This document shows positions 26,761 through 41,000 of a DNA stretch of 64,000 nucleotides, in pieces (positions within the stretch are counted from its first letter, which is position 1; each line of letters begins with the position of its first letter). The position numbers and the translations under genes were made by a program. The notes under the pieces were generated by a model. It did not search any database. It had not been told where the DNA came from and was given only the letters and a program-made list of their open reading frames with translations. Source of the DNA: Vicugna pacos (taxonomy: Eukaryota; Chordata; Mammalia; Artiodactyla; Camelidae); the NCBI RefSeq assembly GCF_048564905.1, contig NC_132991.1:57791501-57855500 (forward strand), given 5' to 3'.

Positions 26761-27894
26761 AAACCTTCCTTGCTCTCTTCTATGAAATGCCCACGTGCAG
26801 AGGGTATCCAGCCACTTCTATCACCCTCAATATTGTGTTACTTCTTTCCAGTCCTCTGAATACTTTAGAAAATTTTGGTTATATTTTAGAGTTTGTGGGC
26901 CAATCAATAAAGACTGGTGTCTGATATACAAATGCCAGGATCTGAAGGGAAATATTAGACTTAAAAAGCACAATTCATTATACTGAACAATTCTTGAAAA
27001 AGTGACTCCACATTACAATCTAAATTTTAATCAATGGACTGCCTACCCTTGCTACCTTTCAATTGTTGCTGATTGATGCAGTATTTACAGCAATTTTGCT
27101 TTTTTTTACACCACTTCATCAGTCCTTTTTCCTCCTGATTTCTGAAGAAATCATACTCTCTTATAATATTCCCTTTTCTTTGGGTTTTCCCAAAACTTTA
27201 GACTTAAAACTAAGTTAAACAGTTCCCTTTTGGGGCTGTCATTAGTTATTCCTCCTGCCTTTCCCAGTGACATGTGTTTCTCTTCCACAAAACATTCACT
27301 CACAATTTAAAAAAATGCAGCTATCGTTCAACCTGCAGTATCTATTCTAGGAATTTCTCCTACAGCAACACTGAAAATGTGTGTCCTGTAACACTATTTG
27401 CCACTTTTTTAAAATGGAAATGACTAAACATCCACCTTTGAGATGATGATTTAATCAATTATGGCACACTTATTCTACAAAGTACTATGTGGTCTTTAAA
27501 AAGGAGATAAAAACCTATATACACGGGAGTGAAACCATACATAGCTGGGGGAAAAAAATACAACAGTGCATTGCATTGAAGAATGATGTTAATGTGTATG
27601 TATGCCTAGAAAAATATCAAGCAGCATATATACCAAACTTTTAATGTTGGAGAGATACTCATGGGGTGTAGGATGGACCAGGACCGTTTTATTTCTGCAT
27701 TGAATTATGTTATATCAAATTTGTATCAACGTTGAATTTTTTAAATATCACTTTTTAACCTGCACAACCTTAACAATCACCTATCCATCAGGTTAAGCCT
27801 AAACCACCTCAGAGAAAATTATTCTTTCTTCTATTACTGTTTATTTTCTTCAGCATACAATCTGTGACTATCTTGTTTGTTAAATATTTTTATC
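26761..27894. repeat. Intergenic, with decayed L1/HAL1-like sequence
   Basis: About 27330-27760 resembles an old plus-strand L1M/HAL1 3' part (a GAAATGACTAAACATCCA-like block and its downstream order). The rest is unassigned. No gene. Confidence 0.5.
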
Positions 27895-28096
27895 GTCTCT
27901 CCCATAGAAGGTAACAGGGCAGGGAACACGGCTGCCTTGCACTGTGTCTCACACATAGAAGGCTCTCGGTAATTATCTGTCTCTAAAAAGACTGAAGGAA
28001 TGTCGTAATTTTCTGCACTTCAAGGATTAACACGTACAAGGCAAGTCAGTGGCTCTTCGGGGGATTGGTAAATGTTAATTGAATGAATGAATGAAG
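27895..28096 (+). repeat. L2 3' end remnants
   Basis: Two pieces of the L2 3' end: ACAGGGCAGGGAACACGGC at 27912 and a terminal AATTGAATGAATGAATGAA block near 28077-28095. About 90 bases of other sequence lie between them. Confidence 0.5.
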
Positions 28097-28479
28097 ATAT
28101 GCACTGCCTAATATACAGGGACCACGAAAATGATACACATACGTTTATAAAAAGGAATGGAGAGGGAGGCATAAACATTCTCAGGGCTTCGGTCAACTAA
28201 CCGGGGAAGCTAAAACCAAAACACGGGCAAACCAGTGAGCAGGGCCCTGAAACTTGGCCGGGGTAAAGCGGCCCGGTATGTCGGAAGACCCAAGCAGCTC
28301 CAACGAACTGGGGAGAACCCCGGAGTAAGAGCCAGGGGTCCAAAAGAAAAAGGAAGGCTCTCGGAGCTATGAAGATTGCTTAAAAACTATGCTATGCTCA
28401 GAAAAGCGGGACAAAGTGACGACTAATAAGAAAAACAAACACCTGTGCAAAAAGTTGACCGCTACCTTTCCAACCACGA

Positions 28480-28945
28480 ACTCAACTGCGCGACCAAGAA
28501 AGCTGTTGGCTTGAAACGCTGGCGTCATCTCGTAGCGCCCGAATCAGAAGAGAGAGGGGAGGCCTGGCGGGGAATAGGAGGAAGGACTGGAGGTCACATG
28601 ATATACTGTGTTCCGCCTTTCCATTCCGACGAAAGAATCTATACAATCAGACTGACAAGGCCGGAGAGAAATTTCTCTGTACTAAATAAGAGTCTAAAGG
28701 GGTCTAATATAAATGCACTGTGTCTATGTCTCTGTTTCGCTTTTACTTTTTTCCATACGTGTCCTAGTTCTACGTTGCCCAAATAAAAGATGGCCGCACA
28801 GGCGCTGGATCTTACCATCGAGATGGAGGCCTAGAGGAGCCCTGCGTGGGGGCCTGTGGGCTGGGACAAACGCCCTATCAGCCGGCTTCCGTAAAGGAAG
28901 TTTGGGGCGGGGCCGGCGGTCGCGAGTTCCTGCGCTTGCGCAAAG
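28480..28945 (+). promoter_or_regulatory. WDR75 CpG-island promoter and 5' UTR
   Basis: GC and CpG content rise sharply here and stay high to about 29340. Motifs seen: a YY1-like AAGATGGCCGC at 28788-28798; a CTTCC/GGAAG inverted ETS-core pair at 28886-28900; a GC box GGGGCGGGGCC at 28904-28914; an NRF1-like palindrome TGCGCTTGCGCA at 28931-28942, one base from consensus; and a second YY1-like site overlapping the start codon. Farther up, GGCGTCATC (about 28521) is CRE-like and GTCACATGAT (about 28592) is an E-box. No convincing TATA box at a supported distance. The transcription start cannot be fixed by eye; just upstream of the ATG is most likely. An upstream frame of 14 codons (28790-28834) would be a uORF if transcription starts before it. 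Confidence 0.7.
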
Positions 28946-29034
28946 ATGGTGGAGGAAGAGAAGAACCTCCGCGTGGTTCGTTGTGGCGGCAGCGAGTTGA
29001 ACTTTAGGAGAGCGGTGTTCTCTGCAGATTCCAA
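28946..29034 (+). CDS. WDR75: WDR75 coding exon 1
   Basis: Encodes residues 1-29 and two bases of codon 30, starting [15 protein letters not shown]. Donor AA|GTATGA. The open frame continues into the intron for some 200 bases, but that read-through is GC-rich intron, not coding. Confidence 0.96.
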
Positions 29035-32000
29035 GTATGAGGCTACCGCGCATTGCCGGCATGCCGGACTGAGGGGCGTGAGTCCTCGCGGAGGGGCGGG
29101 GGCGGGGGCGGGGAGAACTGTTGGGCGCGCCCAGATTCGCCAGCCCGCGGTGCTGGGTTGGGAAAAGGGGCGCGCGTGCGGGAGACCCCAGGACTCCCGG
29201 GAGGGAGCCGGAGCCTGTGTGCTGTCAGAGGAGTGAGAAACCTCTCAGGCCCCTGGCACCGCCGGCTGGGGCGCGCTTCCCCCGCCACACCCCCGGACCT
29301 GCAGGTAGATTGAGGGGCCCCCGGGGCGGACCCACGTGTCTAGAATCGGCTCGGCGTTGGGGCGGCTGGGAAGTGGTTCAGGCACGCATATGTACGCTGC
29401 TGCTTCTGCAGTACCAAGAGGAAAATCCCTCTCTCCGACCGTGACATGTAATTACTGAACGTTTTAAGATTCCGACTTCTCCACACTTCCCAACCCCTGA
29501 AAAAGGTATCGTGGCAACCTTTTTGGAGCTTTGCGTGAAAACTGGTAATAGATTCTGTGAAGGATGGTAACATACTTAAGCCCTGGTCCCCTTCCTCAGG
29601 CGTCCACTGTAGCTGGAAGCTAAACTACCCTCCGGATTCGAAAGCCAGTTTATTCATCGTGTGCCCTTTGCAAGGTCCTTAATTTCTGCCTCCGTTGCCT
29701 CATCTGTAAAATGGGAATAACATTTGGTAGTCCATCTCATGGGGTTATTGTGAGGATTAAATACCTTAATACATACAGAGCAGGTAAAACAGTGTCTGGC
29801 AATTACTGGTTCTGTGTATATCACCATCAGTATTGCCCTATTGTCAGCAGCATCTCCAAGTGACACAATGTAGAAAGAGGTTATCGAATCGCTTAGTTAT
29901 GGACACTTAGTAAAAATTCTTTTCTGCCTTGAAAGAGTAGAGATAGTGCCTTATGAAAGTTTATATTCCCCCACAACGTCTTATGGTGTGCATCAGATAG
30001 TTATTGAATATATGCATAGCTAAAAATTCCATAAATTGCCTTAGAGGCAAAAAAAAAAAGGATCCTTGGTCTTTACAAGAAACAAGGTTTTGTTGATACT
30101 CATCTTGTAAATCAGAGGAAGAAATTGAGGCTTTAAGAGATTGCCAAAGTTCTGCCACTTTGGACTTACATCCAGTCTCTTCCTCCAGCGTACTGTTTGT
30201 ACACCTTATTATATTGAGATCCATTGTATTTTGCTTGCTAAGTCCTACAATTCACTTTTGAGTATTTATCAGCGATGTATTTATAACAACCTGAGGTGAC
30301 AGAAACTAAGGTAATTCCAATATTGATCCTATCTTCAAGAGCTTTCAGTCTAGTGAGGAAAGGAAAATAACCAGTAGCAGATGTTTCATACGGTGGCACT
30401 TTGGGAGCTCGTAAGAAGGGAGTACTTCACACTGGAAGGATGGACAGGGTTGATGAGCAAGTGATGTTTAGGCTGGAGAGGTGGATGGTATTTTGACTAA
30501 GGTATATGGATAGAAGGCATTCCGGTTAGGGGGCACAGTATAAGCAAGAAGACAGTGGTACAGTTAGCTTGTGGGAATGGTTTTATCTCCAGTTAAGATG
30601 TTAGAGGAGGGAGGATAACATGATTGTGTTTCCTCAAAAATACTAATCTGAAGACCAAACTATATAATATGTGATGGAGAGGTGAGAGGTGTGCAGGCTA
30701 GCATACTCAAGGTACAGTGATGGCATAGAAAAGGGAGTTGCACTGTGAGTTTGCCTTCAGCAGTAGGCTCTTGCAAAGCTAACAGGAGTTTTCCCCTTCA
30801 GTGATGTTGGGGGAAGGCATCCAGGCAAAGTGAGCAGCTTGAAATTGGGGAGGAGGGGTCTCATGTGTAAGGTCGGTAGAGTTGCAGCAGAGGGTAAAGG
30901 AAGTGGTAGAAGAGTGTAGACCAGGACTTAGAAGGCTAATGCCAGCATCCGAGCAAGAAATGACTTTGGCTGGAACTAAGGTCAGAGAGAAAAGACAGAG
31001 TTTGGGAGTGATTTAGCAATTAGGATTGATGAGAAGATGCTGGGTTCACTTTGGGCCGGATGAGTTTTAAGTATGTGTAAAACAGCCAGGTGGGCATAGC
31101 AGTTGTTAGGTAGAAATTGAAGACTGAAACTCGGAGATATCAAGATACTTTTATTTCTCTCTCTCTCTTTTTTTTTGTATATATAGAAGCTGATAATTAA
31201 AACCAGTTTTCTAGCAAATTAACAGGGTTATAATGAATTCACCAAGGACTTGAATATTATCTAACAGCTGCTGCAAAGGTTGGCTGCCTTATCCAAAAGG
31301 GAATAAGATAATTTTGTATTTTACCTCATGGAGCTTATCAAAAAAGCTGGACTAGTAAATTAAACAACAGAATCATAGAATTTTAGCAGCTTTCCCATAG
31401 TCAGTAGGTCCCCTCCTCAACTGTGGCTTTTCTGTCTGGCTTTCAGGGTCTTGCCCAATCTAGCTCAACTCTGCTTTTCCAATTTTGTGTGCTTCTAATA
31501 CCCATTACGCACACTTTGCTAGTTACATAGGTACATTCCTTGGCTCATGGGTACCACGTTGTTATTTCCCTGCTTTTATTTATGTTACTGTTCCTTTTCC
31601 TTCCCAGCCCTTAAATCACACATCCTTCAGAACCTCATTTAAATCCTGGTTCCTGCTTGAAAACATCCCTAATTTCTTTCTTCTCCACTTCATCACAAAG
31701 ATGATTGAGCCCTGTGTGACCGGCATTGTGGTGCTTTACACGCACTCCCGTCTACATGGTATAGGTATTGTTATCCTCATTTTACAGAAGCATTTATTGA
31801 GTGTTTGCTCTGTGTGATAAGCTTGCATTTGCATGCATTGTTGCATTTAATCCTTACAATAACTCCACAAGTAGAGAACAGTGAGGTTTAGAAAGATTAA
31901 GTAAGTTCTCTAACATCATTCAGCCTGTACATGATAAAGCTGGCATTCGAACCCATCTGTGTTTGACTTCTTAAAAATGCATCCTTTTCTACCACACCAT

Positions 32001-35000
32001 ATTTCTGTTATTATCTGTAATAACATACACACTTCCCCTCAAGGAGCTCACAGTCTGGTAGGTAAGATCTCTTAACATCGTGTGGAAAGTGCTGGGATGG
32101 AGCTAAGCACACCCCCCCAACACGCACACACAGGCACGTTAGGACGGGTACTGAGCAGGAATGAGAAGATGAGGGAGGCTTCCGGTGGAAAGACCCCTGA
32201 GCTGAACCTTAAAGAAGTAGTCAGAGAGACAGCATTTGGCATAGATGGCAGAATGTGCCAAAGCATGGAATGTTTCCTCGGGGTTTGCATTCAAGTAGTT
32301 AAAGCCATCATTCTCTGCTGAGGAGCAAGGAGGGAGGAAATATTTTCCTCTGGGGAAGCATATCAGAATCGGTTAGCTGGAGGGGGAGTTTTCTTGGTGA
32401 ACAGTCCCTCCTCCCCATCTACCACCGGCTCAGGGAAACACTGCCCGAAGGGCCTGTTGATGCTTATGGGGGGGGGGCGGTTGTTGGAGTTGTGGACCCC
32501 TTAACATACTGTTCAAGTCAGAAAGTAGTTAACATACTGGGGTCAAACTTAGGAGTCTGGATCATGTCCTAAAGGCAGTGGGAAAGCATTGAAAGATTCT
32601 AATTTAATTGTATCTTTATTTAAGGAAGTGATAGAGTCAAGTTTATAAAGTTAGTCTGGTATGAGGGTGAAAGATGAATGGAAGGGCCACACCTGGAGAC
32701 TGTAGGAAGCTCTTAAGAGTGGTCCAGGCTGGACATGGTAAGAACTGCAGCACTCACGGTAATGGAGAGAGGGGTCCAGCCAAAGGGGAGTGCTTATACC
32801 TCAGCTGCTTTGTTCATACTTTCTTGATCTTACTAAGCAGTTTCACGCAGCCACACCTCTTGGTTACAGCACTTGTGAGATGCATTCTGATTTCAGAGAG
32901 GTGAACATGTGAAAAAGCAAGTGTCTTAGAATTGATAAAATAGGATGATGAGCAACCGCAGTCAGCTTTAGAAGATTTACCCTTTAATTATTTTGTAATA
33001 ATTATTTATAGGTTCATTTTATCTAATTAGTTTATAAAACCTTTGAAGATCAGGTAAGTTCTATTCAACAAAGTGGATTGGATATGGAAATTAAAGATAA
33101 TTAACACCTGCGCCCTGTAGGAGCTTATGGCCTGGTAAGGGAAATGAGTATTTATTTAAACAAGAAAGTTAACATCGTTGATCTACCTTTCAGAGTTAAT
33201 GAACTAAATGGTCTTAGATGCCCCATAGGACTTCAGCAACACACAGATTTGAATATACAGTTCTTAAACTATTATTGTGAAAGAAATCTCTGTTGCATGT
33301 TACAATCTTTCTGTCTTATTTTCAGGTACATCTTCTGTGTCTCTGGAGACTTTATTAAAGTTTATAGCACAGCCACAGAAGAATGTGTACACATACTGCA
33401 AGGGCACAGACATCTGGTGACTGGAATCCAGCTCAACCCCAACAACCATCTGCAGGTGGCAAACAATTTACAATTGAATATTTTAATATTGGCTTTATTT
33501 TTGTCAGGAAAATTTGAATTGAATTTGGCTGGGAAACTTTCCAGGTTATGATCAGGGAAAATATTTTGATTTTTCTGATTTAGGATATTTTTCACTTTTT
33601 TCTTTTAATTATGGAAACAGGGTCACTGCCTAGAACTGCATTGTTCATGGTGTGTAACCATTTGTTCACAGGATACTAATAGGTGTTACTTTAAAGAGGG
33701 GGTTCTTGGCTGTATAAGTTTCTGAAATTCAGAGTTTGGAACAGTTAAATGAATTTCTTGATTGTAGGTCTTCTCAGGTCCTTTATATGCATGGTAAATA
33801 TCCAGAAGGGGTATATAGTCTTGGGTGTTTCTCAAACTTACTTCACCTCTGGACTCTTTGGTTTCTGGAATGCATCTTTTAAAATGTTGACTGATGAGAG
33901 GTATTGATTTTGTAGACCTAATCCTTTAGAGATGAGGCCCTTTACTGTTAATGCAGATGTCACCTAATCTTAAGGCCAGTATCTAGATAAGAAGAAGGGA
34001 TTCTTTAGTAACCAGTTAATTTCAGGACAATTTTAGGACTTTGGCGTCTATTGTAGTTTGGACCTCCCCACTCCCCGCACAAAGTAGCCCTTACTTTTCA
34101 GAATTCAAGAATTAAATGGTCGTTTTAATGCTGTTCTTAAGTTTCAGCAAAGCTACTAGAGAGTTATCTCAAAAATACTCTTGCTCTAGTTTTTGATCAA
34201 TTTCTTTTCTGGATTAGTTACAGCCAACTTGACAGTTACTACTTGATTTAATAAAAGATTTGCATTGCCATTCACTATTTTATCATAAAGGAAGTAGGGC
34301 ATAAAGTAACACTGATCTTCCTAAAATTAAATGAGCTACTCCTGAAAAATCACAGTTAAGTAGCTTTTCTGCAGGATTCAAGCACACATTTTATCCTTGC
34401 AGTCCTCTGAGCATTTGAGAAAAAAGGTTATGTTAATGTGTACTGTTTGTTTTTTACAGCAGAAATTAAAATTGGAATTTGTGAAGTCTATATTACTAAG
34501 TTTCATAGCAAAAAAAAAAGCTACACATTGCATGAAAGATCTATTTCATGGAACTGAAAGTTAATGAAGTTAGAGGGGGACAGCGTAAATAGCAGGTCTG
34601 GCTGAGGTAAAGGGATGGGTGCCAGGGGTTCTGTGGACTCTGGAGGGTCAGTATTTGTGTTTTGACAGTGATTGTGTTTGCCGTGTTACATTTTACTGAT
34701 CTGTGTTCATGATTTTTATATGTAGTAATTCTGATGTATGCTTTCTATGTAATATAATTCTTTTACTTGAATAGTTAATATTTTCTTACTCCACCATTTT
34801 TCATTTCAGTTCTCTGATTCCATGGCAGAAATCTTTAAATTGCCACTTTTGTTCTCAATTAAAGTATAGTTAATTTACAACATTATATTAGTTTCAGGTG
34901 TACAACATAGTGATTCACTATTTTTATAGTTTATACTCCATTTAAAGTTATTACAAAATAAGGGCTATAGTTCCCTGTGCTGTACTATATATCCTTGTTG

Positions 35001-38000
35001 TTTATTTGTTTTATACATAGTAGTTTGTATCTCTTAATCCCATACCCTTATCTTACCTCCCCTCCTTTCTCTCTCCCCACTTTTATCCACTAGTTTGTTC
35101 CCTGTATCTGTGAGTCTGTTACTATTTTGTTATATACATTTTTTAAATTTTTTAGATTCCATATGTAAGTGATAACGTGCAATATTTGTCTTTGACTTAT
35201 TTCACTAAGCATAATACTCTCTAGTTCCATGCAGGTTGTTGTTGCAAATGGCAGAATTTTATTCTTTTTTTAATGACTGAATAGTATTCTATTACATATA
35301 TATAACACAACTTCTTTATGCAGTCATCTGTCGATGGGCATTTAGGTTGCTTCCATGTCTTAGCTATTGTAAATAATGCTGCTGTGAACATTGGGGTGCA
35401 TGTGTCTTTTCTAATTAATGTTTTCATTTTTTTCAAATATGTGCCCAGGAGTAGAATTGCTGGGTTATGTGGCAGTTCTGTCTTTAGTTTTTAGTTTTGA
35501 GGAACCTCCATACTGTTTTCCATAGTGGATGCACCAAGGTACATTCCCACCAACAATGTACAAGGGATCCCTTTTCTCCACATTCTCACCAACATTTGTT
35601 ATTTGTAGACTTTTTGATGATAGCCATTCAGACAGGTGTGAGATGATACCTCATTGTGGTTTTGATTTGCATTTCTCTAATAATTGTGATGTTACACATC
35701 TTTTCATGTGCCTGTTAGCTAACTGTATGTCTTCTTTGGGAAATGTGTGTTCAGATTTCCTGCCTGTTTTTTAATTAGTTGTTTTTGGGGGGTTTTTGTT
35801 TGTTTTTTTTTTGTTTTTTTTTGTTTTTTTTTTGATACTGAGTTATATGACCTGTTTGTGTATTTTGGATATTAACCTGTTTTTGATCATATCATTTGCA
35901 GATCTTTTCTTCCATTCAGTTGGTTGTCTTTCTATTTTGTCTGTGTTTTCCTTTGTTGTGCAATAGCTTTTAAGTCTAATTAGGTCCCATATGTTTATTT
36001 TTGCTTTTATTTCTTTTACCTTAGGAGATAAATTTTTTTATTTTGCAAAAATGATATAAATAAATGATTTCATCTCTTTAAAGCTAATAATTGATGAACA
36101 GGCAATGCCTTCTTAGTCAGCACATAATTTGTTTGATATCTTAATATGATGTAATATCTTCTTTTTTTTAAAATCAGTTTTGTACTATTTTTACCCTTTT
36201 AGCTGTATTCCTGTTCCTTTGATGGCACAATTAAACTGTGGGACTATATAGATGGCATTTTGATAAAGGTATGTGGATTGAGCTTCCATTTTCATTATGT
36301 GAAAAAGAATGGCAGCATAATTTAGTGACACACGGCAACACAATTTAATAACAGACATTTTATTTCCTTCTGTAAGGCCTAATCTTTTAGATTGCCTTCC
36401 TAAACAAGTCATGAAATTCAGCTACCATAAAAGAAAGATAACTTTGACTATATAAAATTTTGAACTAACCAAAAAATGAGCAGTGAAACTGGAAGAAAAT
36501 ACTTACAAGAGATATTACCCCTAATATACAAAGAATTACCAAAACCAATAAGGAAAAATTAATAACCCAATGGAAGAAAATTGGTGTAGAGTAGGAATAT
36601 AATGCACAGAAAAAAAATAACAAATGGCCAATAAACGTGAAAGGATGCTGGACCTTGTTAGTAATTAATTAAAGAAATGTAAATTTAAAAGGGTAACACA
36701 GCATTTTTCCCTGTCAGTTTAGCCAAATTGCAGACTGAAAAAAATATAGTGATGAAGTGTAGAGAAACAGATACCTTTGTATCTGTATAGTCAATGAGAA
36801 TGACACTGAAAATGAATAAATACCTTTTGCTCCAGCATTCTCACCTTTAGGAATCTCTTGTGAAATATTGGCAGGTATATATAATCCTGAAAACATTGTT
36901 CATGGTAGAAAAATTGAATATAATGTTAATGTTAGTTAAAATTTGATACTCATTCAGTAGAATACTGTACAACCATTGAAAAGAAATAGATCTCTCTGTA
37001 TTAATTTGAACAATACATATTCAGCAAATATGTATGGAGTGTCTCCTTAGGTCAAGTTTTCTTTTGATGTAGGCAATATAGCAGTGAGCAAAATGGATTT
37101 TAAAAAATCCCTGCCCTTTATGGAACTTATTCGGGGCAGGAGGCAGAATAAACAGTATGGTGCTCTTTATCTTTCAGACTTTCATAGTTGGACATAAACT
37201 TCATGCCCTTTTTTCTCTTGCCTGTGCTGAGGACTCTGTCTTTGTTATAATAAATAAAGAAAAGCCAGGTATAGTATAACTAATTCATTTCATTTTATAC
37301 GGCATTGAGTGGCTCTTTTCATTTTAGTTTCTCAAATTTAACATTTTGGTTTTAGTTTGACATTAACAGTGTTTGGAGATGGCATTTAAATTGCTTTCAC
37401 CATCATTGCATTCATTTGGGGGAGGTTTTGTGTTATTTTTGAAATATGCAATAAGGGAATGATTCTATATGGTGGTGATAATGGACTGCATGGGTCCAGT
37501 TTTAAAGCTGTTTTGAACTACAGTGTGTCTTCCTATTGAACTTAAATCTGTCATTCTTAAGCATCACTATCATTTTTTCCCATCATTGAACACCCGTTTG
37601 TTGATCTTGAATCTGTAGGAAATGGTATAGAAAACATTTGTTAGAAACAAGTAGTGTGGCTAAATTATTACTATATTTTCACTCTCACTGGAACATTATT
37701 CCATTGAAACTGTAATGTTTCAGAGCATTTTAGGAATTCCTGCGATATCTTCAGTGGTTATGAATAATTATTCTTTAGCAGTGAATTTAATACATCAGAA
37801 CACTGACATGAAGGATATATCCAAAGAATTTTTCTAATCTCAGACTTCAAGAATACCACTGCACCGTTTGGTGTTCTCCATAAAATATAGTTGTATTTAG
37901 ATTTCAAAGTACAAAGCAGCTTTAACCTGGTCACTAGGTGGTCAGCAAAGCTGGCTCATAGCTCATTAGCTAAATGAGTGGTGGTGGTGATTTGGAGTTT

Positions 38001-41000
38001 TTGTTATGAAAATAGTCAAAACTGAAAGCTAAATTTTTTTTTTCTTTTTTTTTTTTTAAGCTTTAAGTTATTTGGGACCAACTCTGTTAATGCATAATAT
38101 TTTATCAAAAATGTGACATGAAAGAATAAAAAGCTTTAAGTTTAGTTTTCTTATGTGGCCCATAAACCATCTTTGAGCAAAAGAGGGACGTGATCAGTAA
38201 TAGAACACTGGCTTCTGTGGTGAGAAGAGACTAAAGGAGGCCAAGGGTAGAAGTGGGAAGAGCTGTTAAGAGATCACTGCTCGTAACAGGATGTGAGACA
38301 TGGTCATGGCTTCACACTTGGTGGTGGTGGCAAGAGGTGGTGAAAAGTGATGGAATTCTGGGTGTCTTTTGAATATTAGAGCCAGCAGGGTTTGCGGATG
38401 GTTTGGTATGGGGCGTGAGAGAGAAGTGGGAGCACTCAAGGATTTAGTCTAAGCAGCGAGGTAGATGGTGCCATTTCCTCCAGTGGGCAACGTGGGGAAG
38501 ACTAAGTTCAGAACAGAAAAGAAGGGTTAGAGTTTAGACATGTAAACTGAGCCTCTGAAAAGACTAGAAGAATTGAGTTCTGAGCATATAATACGGAGGC
38601 TGAAAAACAGAAAAAAGTGGTAGATCGGTATGTTAACAATTTTATATTCATTACGAAGTCTAGGAGGATAAGGAGACGGCATAGTGAAATACAGCTGTTT
38701 CTCCCCAAGGAGAAATGTTTTAAATGGGGTGCAAAGAGAAGAACGTGTCAATTTTACAGAAAAGGAGATTTATCCTACAAATGTGTGGCAAGCACACAGC
38801 ATTTCTGAAAGCTCTCTCATGGTTTGCTGCTTTGGGCTGCTTACTTCACCAGTATGTCATATTTTATCTCCATTATAAAGCTCAGCTCAGTTCTTTGGAA
38901 TGTACCAGTAAAACAAATTGTGCTTCTACATGTATAAAGAGTGTGTCTGTGTGTGTGTGTGTGTGACTTGTGGGTTTAGACTTCCATTTAAAACTTGTAT
39001 ATTCAAATGAGGAGTCCAACTTATTCAAGATAACCTAGAATTATTCTCTTGGCATCAGATTCTAGTATACCAGTTAATAGTTTCATATGAACAAAGGCAC
39101 ATCTTGACTTTCTCTAGAGAGGCTTTATATTAATATAGCTGCCTTTGGCTAGATATATTTCAGCTGGTTTCAGTGAAACTACCAAGATCATCAAGTCAGG
39201 AAATAGAAGCTAAGGAGCTCTCCATTGTTTTGGATTACATAAACCAGTCACCCAAGTGCATTGCCTTTGGAAATGAGGTAAAGTTTGTTTTGTTGGTTTT
39301 CTTTTTTATACATAAAATCTCTTTCCTGCAGTGTCTCCTTTATGTTATAGTGATTTAATATTGCCTTGAGTTACAGTATTTTTGTTAGTAACTAAGAAGG
39401 CTGTCTTATTTCTTTAACATGTATTTGTAGTATAGACTTTTTTAGGACCATCCTAATTTTGTACATTCTGTCTTAACTGCTCTTGTAAATTCTCTAATTG
39501 TCAAAAAAAAAAAACAATGTTTTAGCATTTGTACTGTATTTCTTAGCCTGTACCATGTAAAAGCCACTGAAATCAGTTTATTATAAACTTTCTTCCAAAA
39601 ATATGAGCTCCATGGCTATAAATAGAATGCCTTTGTAGAAAATTTGGAAATAACAGAAAAATATAGTGAAGAAATTGTCTCACCAGTGATAATATTTGAG
39701 GAATCTTTTTCTAGACTTTTTCCTAAATATATATAAAATAACTTTTCTCAGACTGAATAATTATCTGAATAATTATGTTTTTCTTCATTTAATATTGCAG
39801 CATGAGTGTGTACTTAAATGTTCATCAAAAATAATGACTGTGTGATGTTTATACCATGATTTATTTACCCGTAGCTATTAATAATCACTATTTGTTAAAC
39901 TCAAGTACCATTAAAAGCCCCCAGATAGCATTGTGGTGGCATGTTTCTTTAGTCGTTAAATTTTGTAGCATTTTTTTGGCTTTGTTCTGAAAAGGGTTTA
40001 TTTCTTAAAGTGGAGAAAACTCTTTAACATTATAAACGTTATTTTTCTTTGGTGGCATAGTCATCAGTTAAATACAAATTAAAACCATAGTGGGATACCA
40101 CTTCACGTCCATTAGAACAGATTAAAAAAGAGTGACAGTACTGAGTGGTGACAAGATATGGGGCAAAGCCATTCTGTTTGAATTCTGTTACAAAACAGGC
40201 AGAGAAGTAGGCTATGGTGATAGAAATCAGTAGTTGCTGGAAGGGCTGGTGGCATTGGGGAATGACTGGAAAGAGGAACCAGGGAACGTTCCAGAGGTTA
40301 AGAAAATGTTCTCAATCTTGATTGTGATGGTAGTTACATGGATAAACATATGTCAAACGTTGTATTTTATTGTATATAAATTGTGCCTTAATAGAAGTTT
40401 TTAACCATTATGCTTAAAGCCAGAGTCTAGTTTTAGGGTTTAGGACCTATGTTCATCTTTTAATTTTCTGTGATTATTTTTAAAGTAGGATTATTATTCC
40501 CATAGCCAAACTGTATTTCATTTTAACATACGCTTAATCTGCAAAAAGTTTATTGTTACTGTGGTAACTTTTGTGATGAAAATATTTCTTCTTAAAGAGT
40601 GTTGATTATTTTTGTGAATGCTGTCTTCTCTTTGAAATACCAGGGACAATATGTTGCTGCAGTACGAGACTTTTACTTGTCTGTTTATTTTTTCAAAAAG
40701 AAAACAACCTCACGGTAAGAATTCCTTTTTAAAAGCTTTTTAATTACCCAAGAGTTTGGTAAAAATTTTATTCATCCTCATACTTGTGACCCAGAGCTGT
40801 TTATATTTCATGTTACAGGTGGTTGTGAAACCACAAGATATAGAGGTAAAGTTTTTAACCAAGGATGGTTAAAATCGTCAGTCACAAAATCCTAGGGAGC
40901 TTTTTCCAGCCAAAACCCCTTGTGCACTTAGATTCTGCTGTGCAGACTTGTTGTCAAAACTGGATGTGGTTTGAAAAGGCTTCCTTTTTGTCGTTCTATA

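Noticed and set aside
28724-29444. Several overlapping open frames on both strands around WDR75 exon 1
   Set aside because: They arise from the CpG island, where stops are rare. Only the frame from 28946 to 29034 matches WDR75 and ends at a donor.
39158-39163. TTTCAG as acceptor of WDR75 exon 5
   Set aside because: It would delete DIFQ and break the frame; the acceptor at 39151-39152 restores the expected protein.
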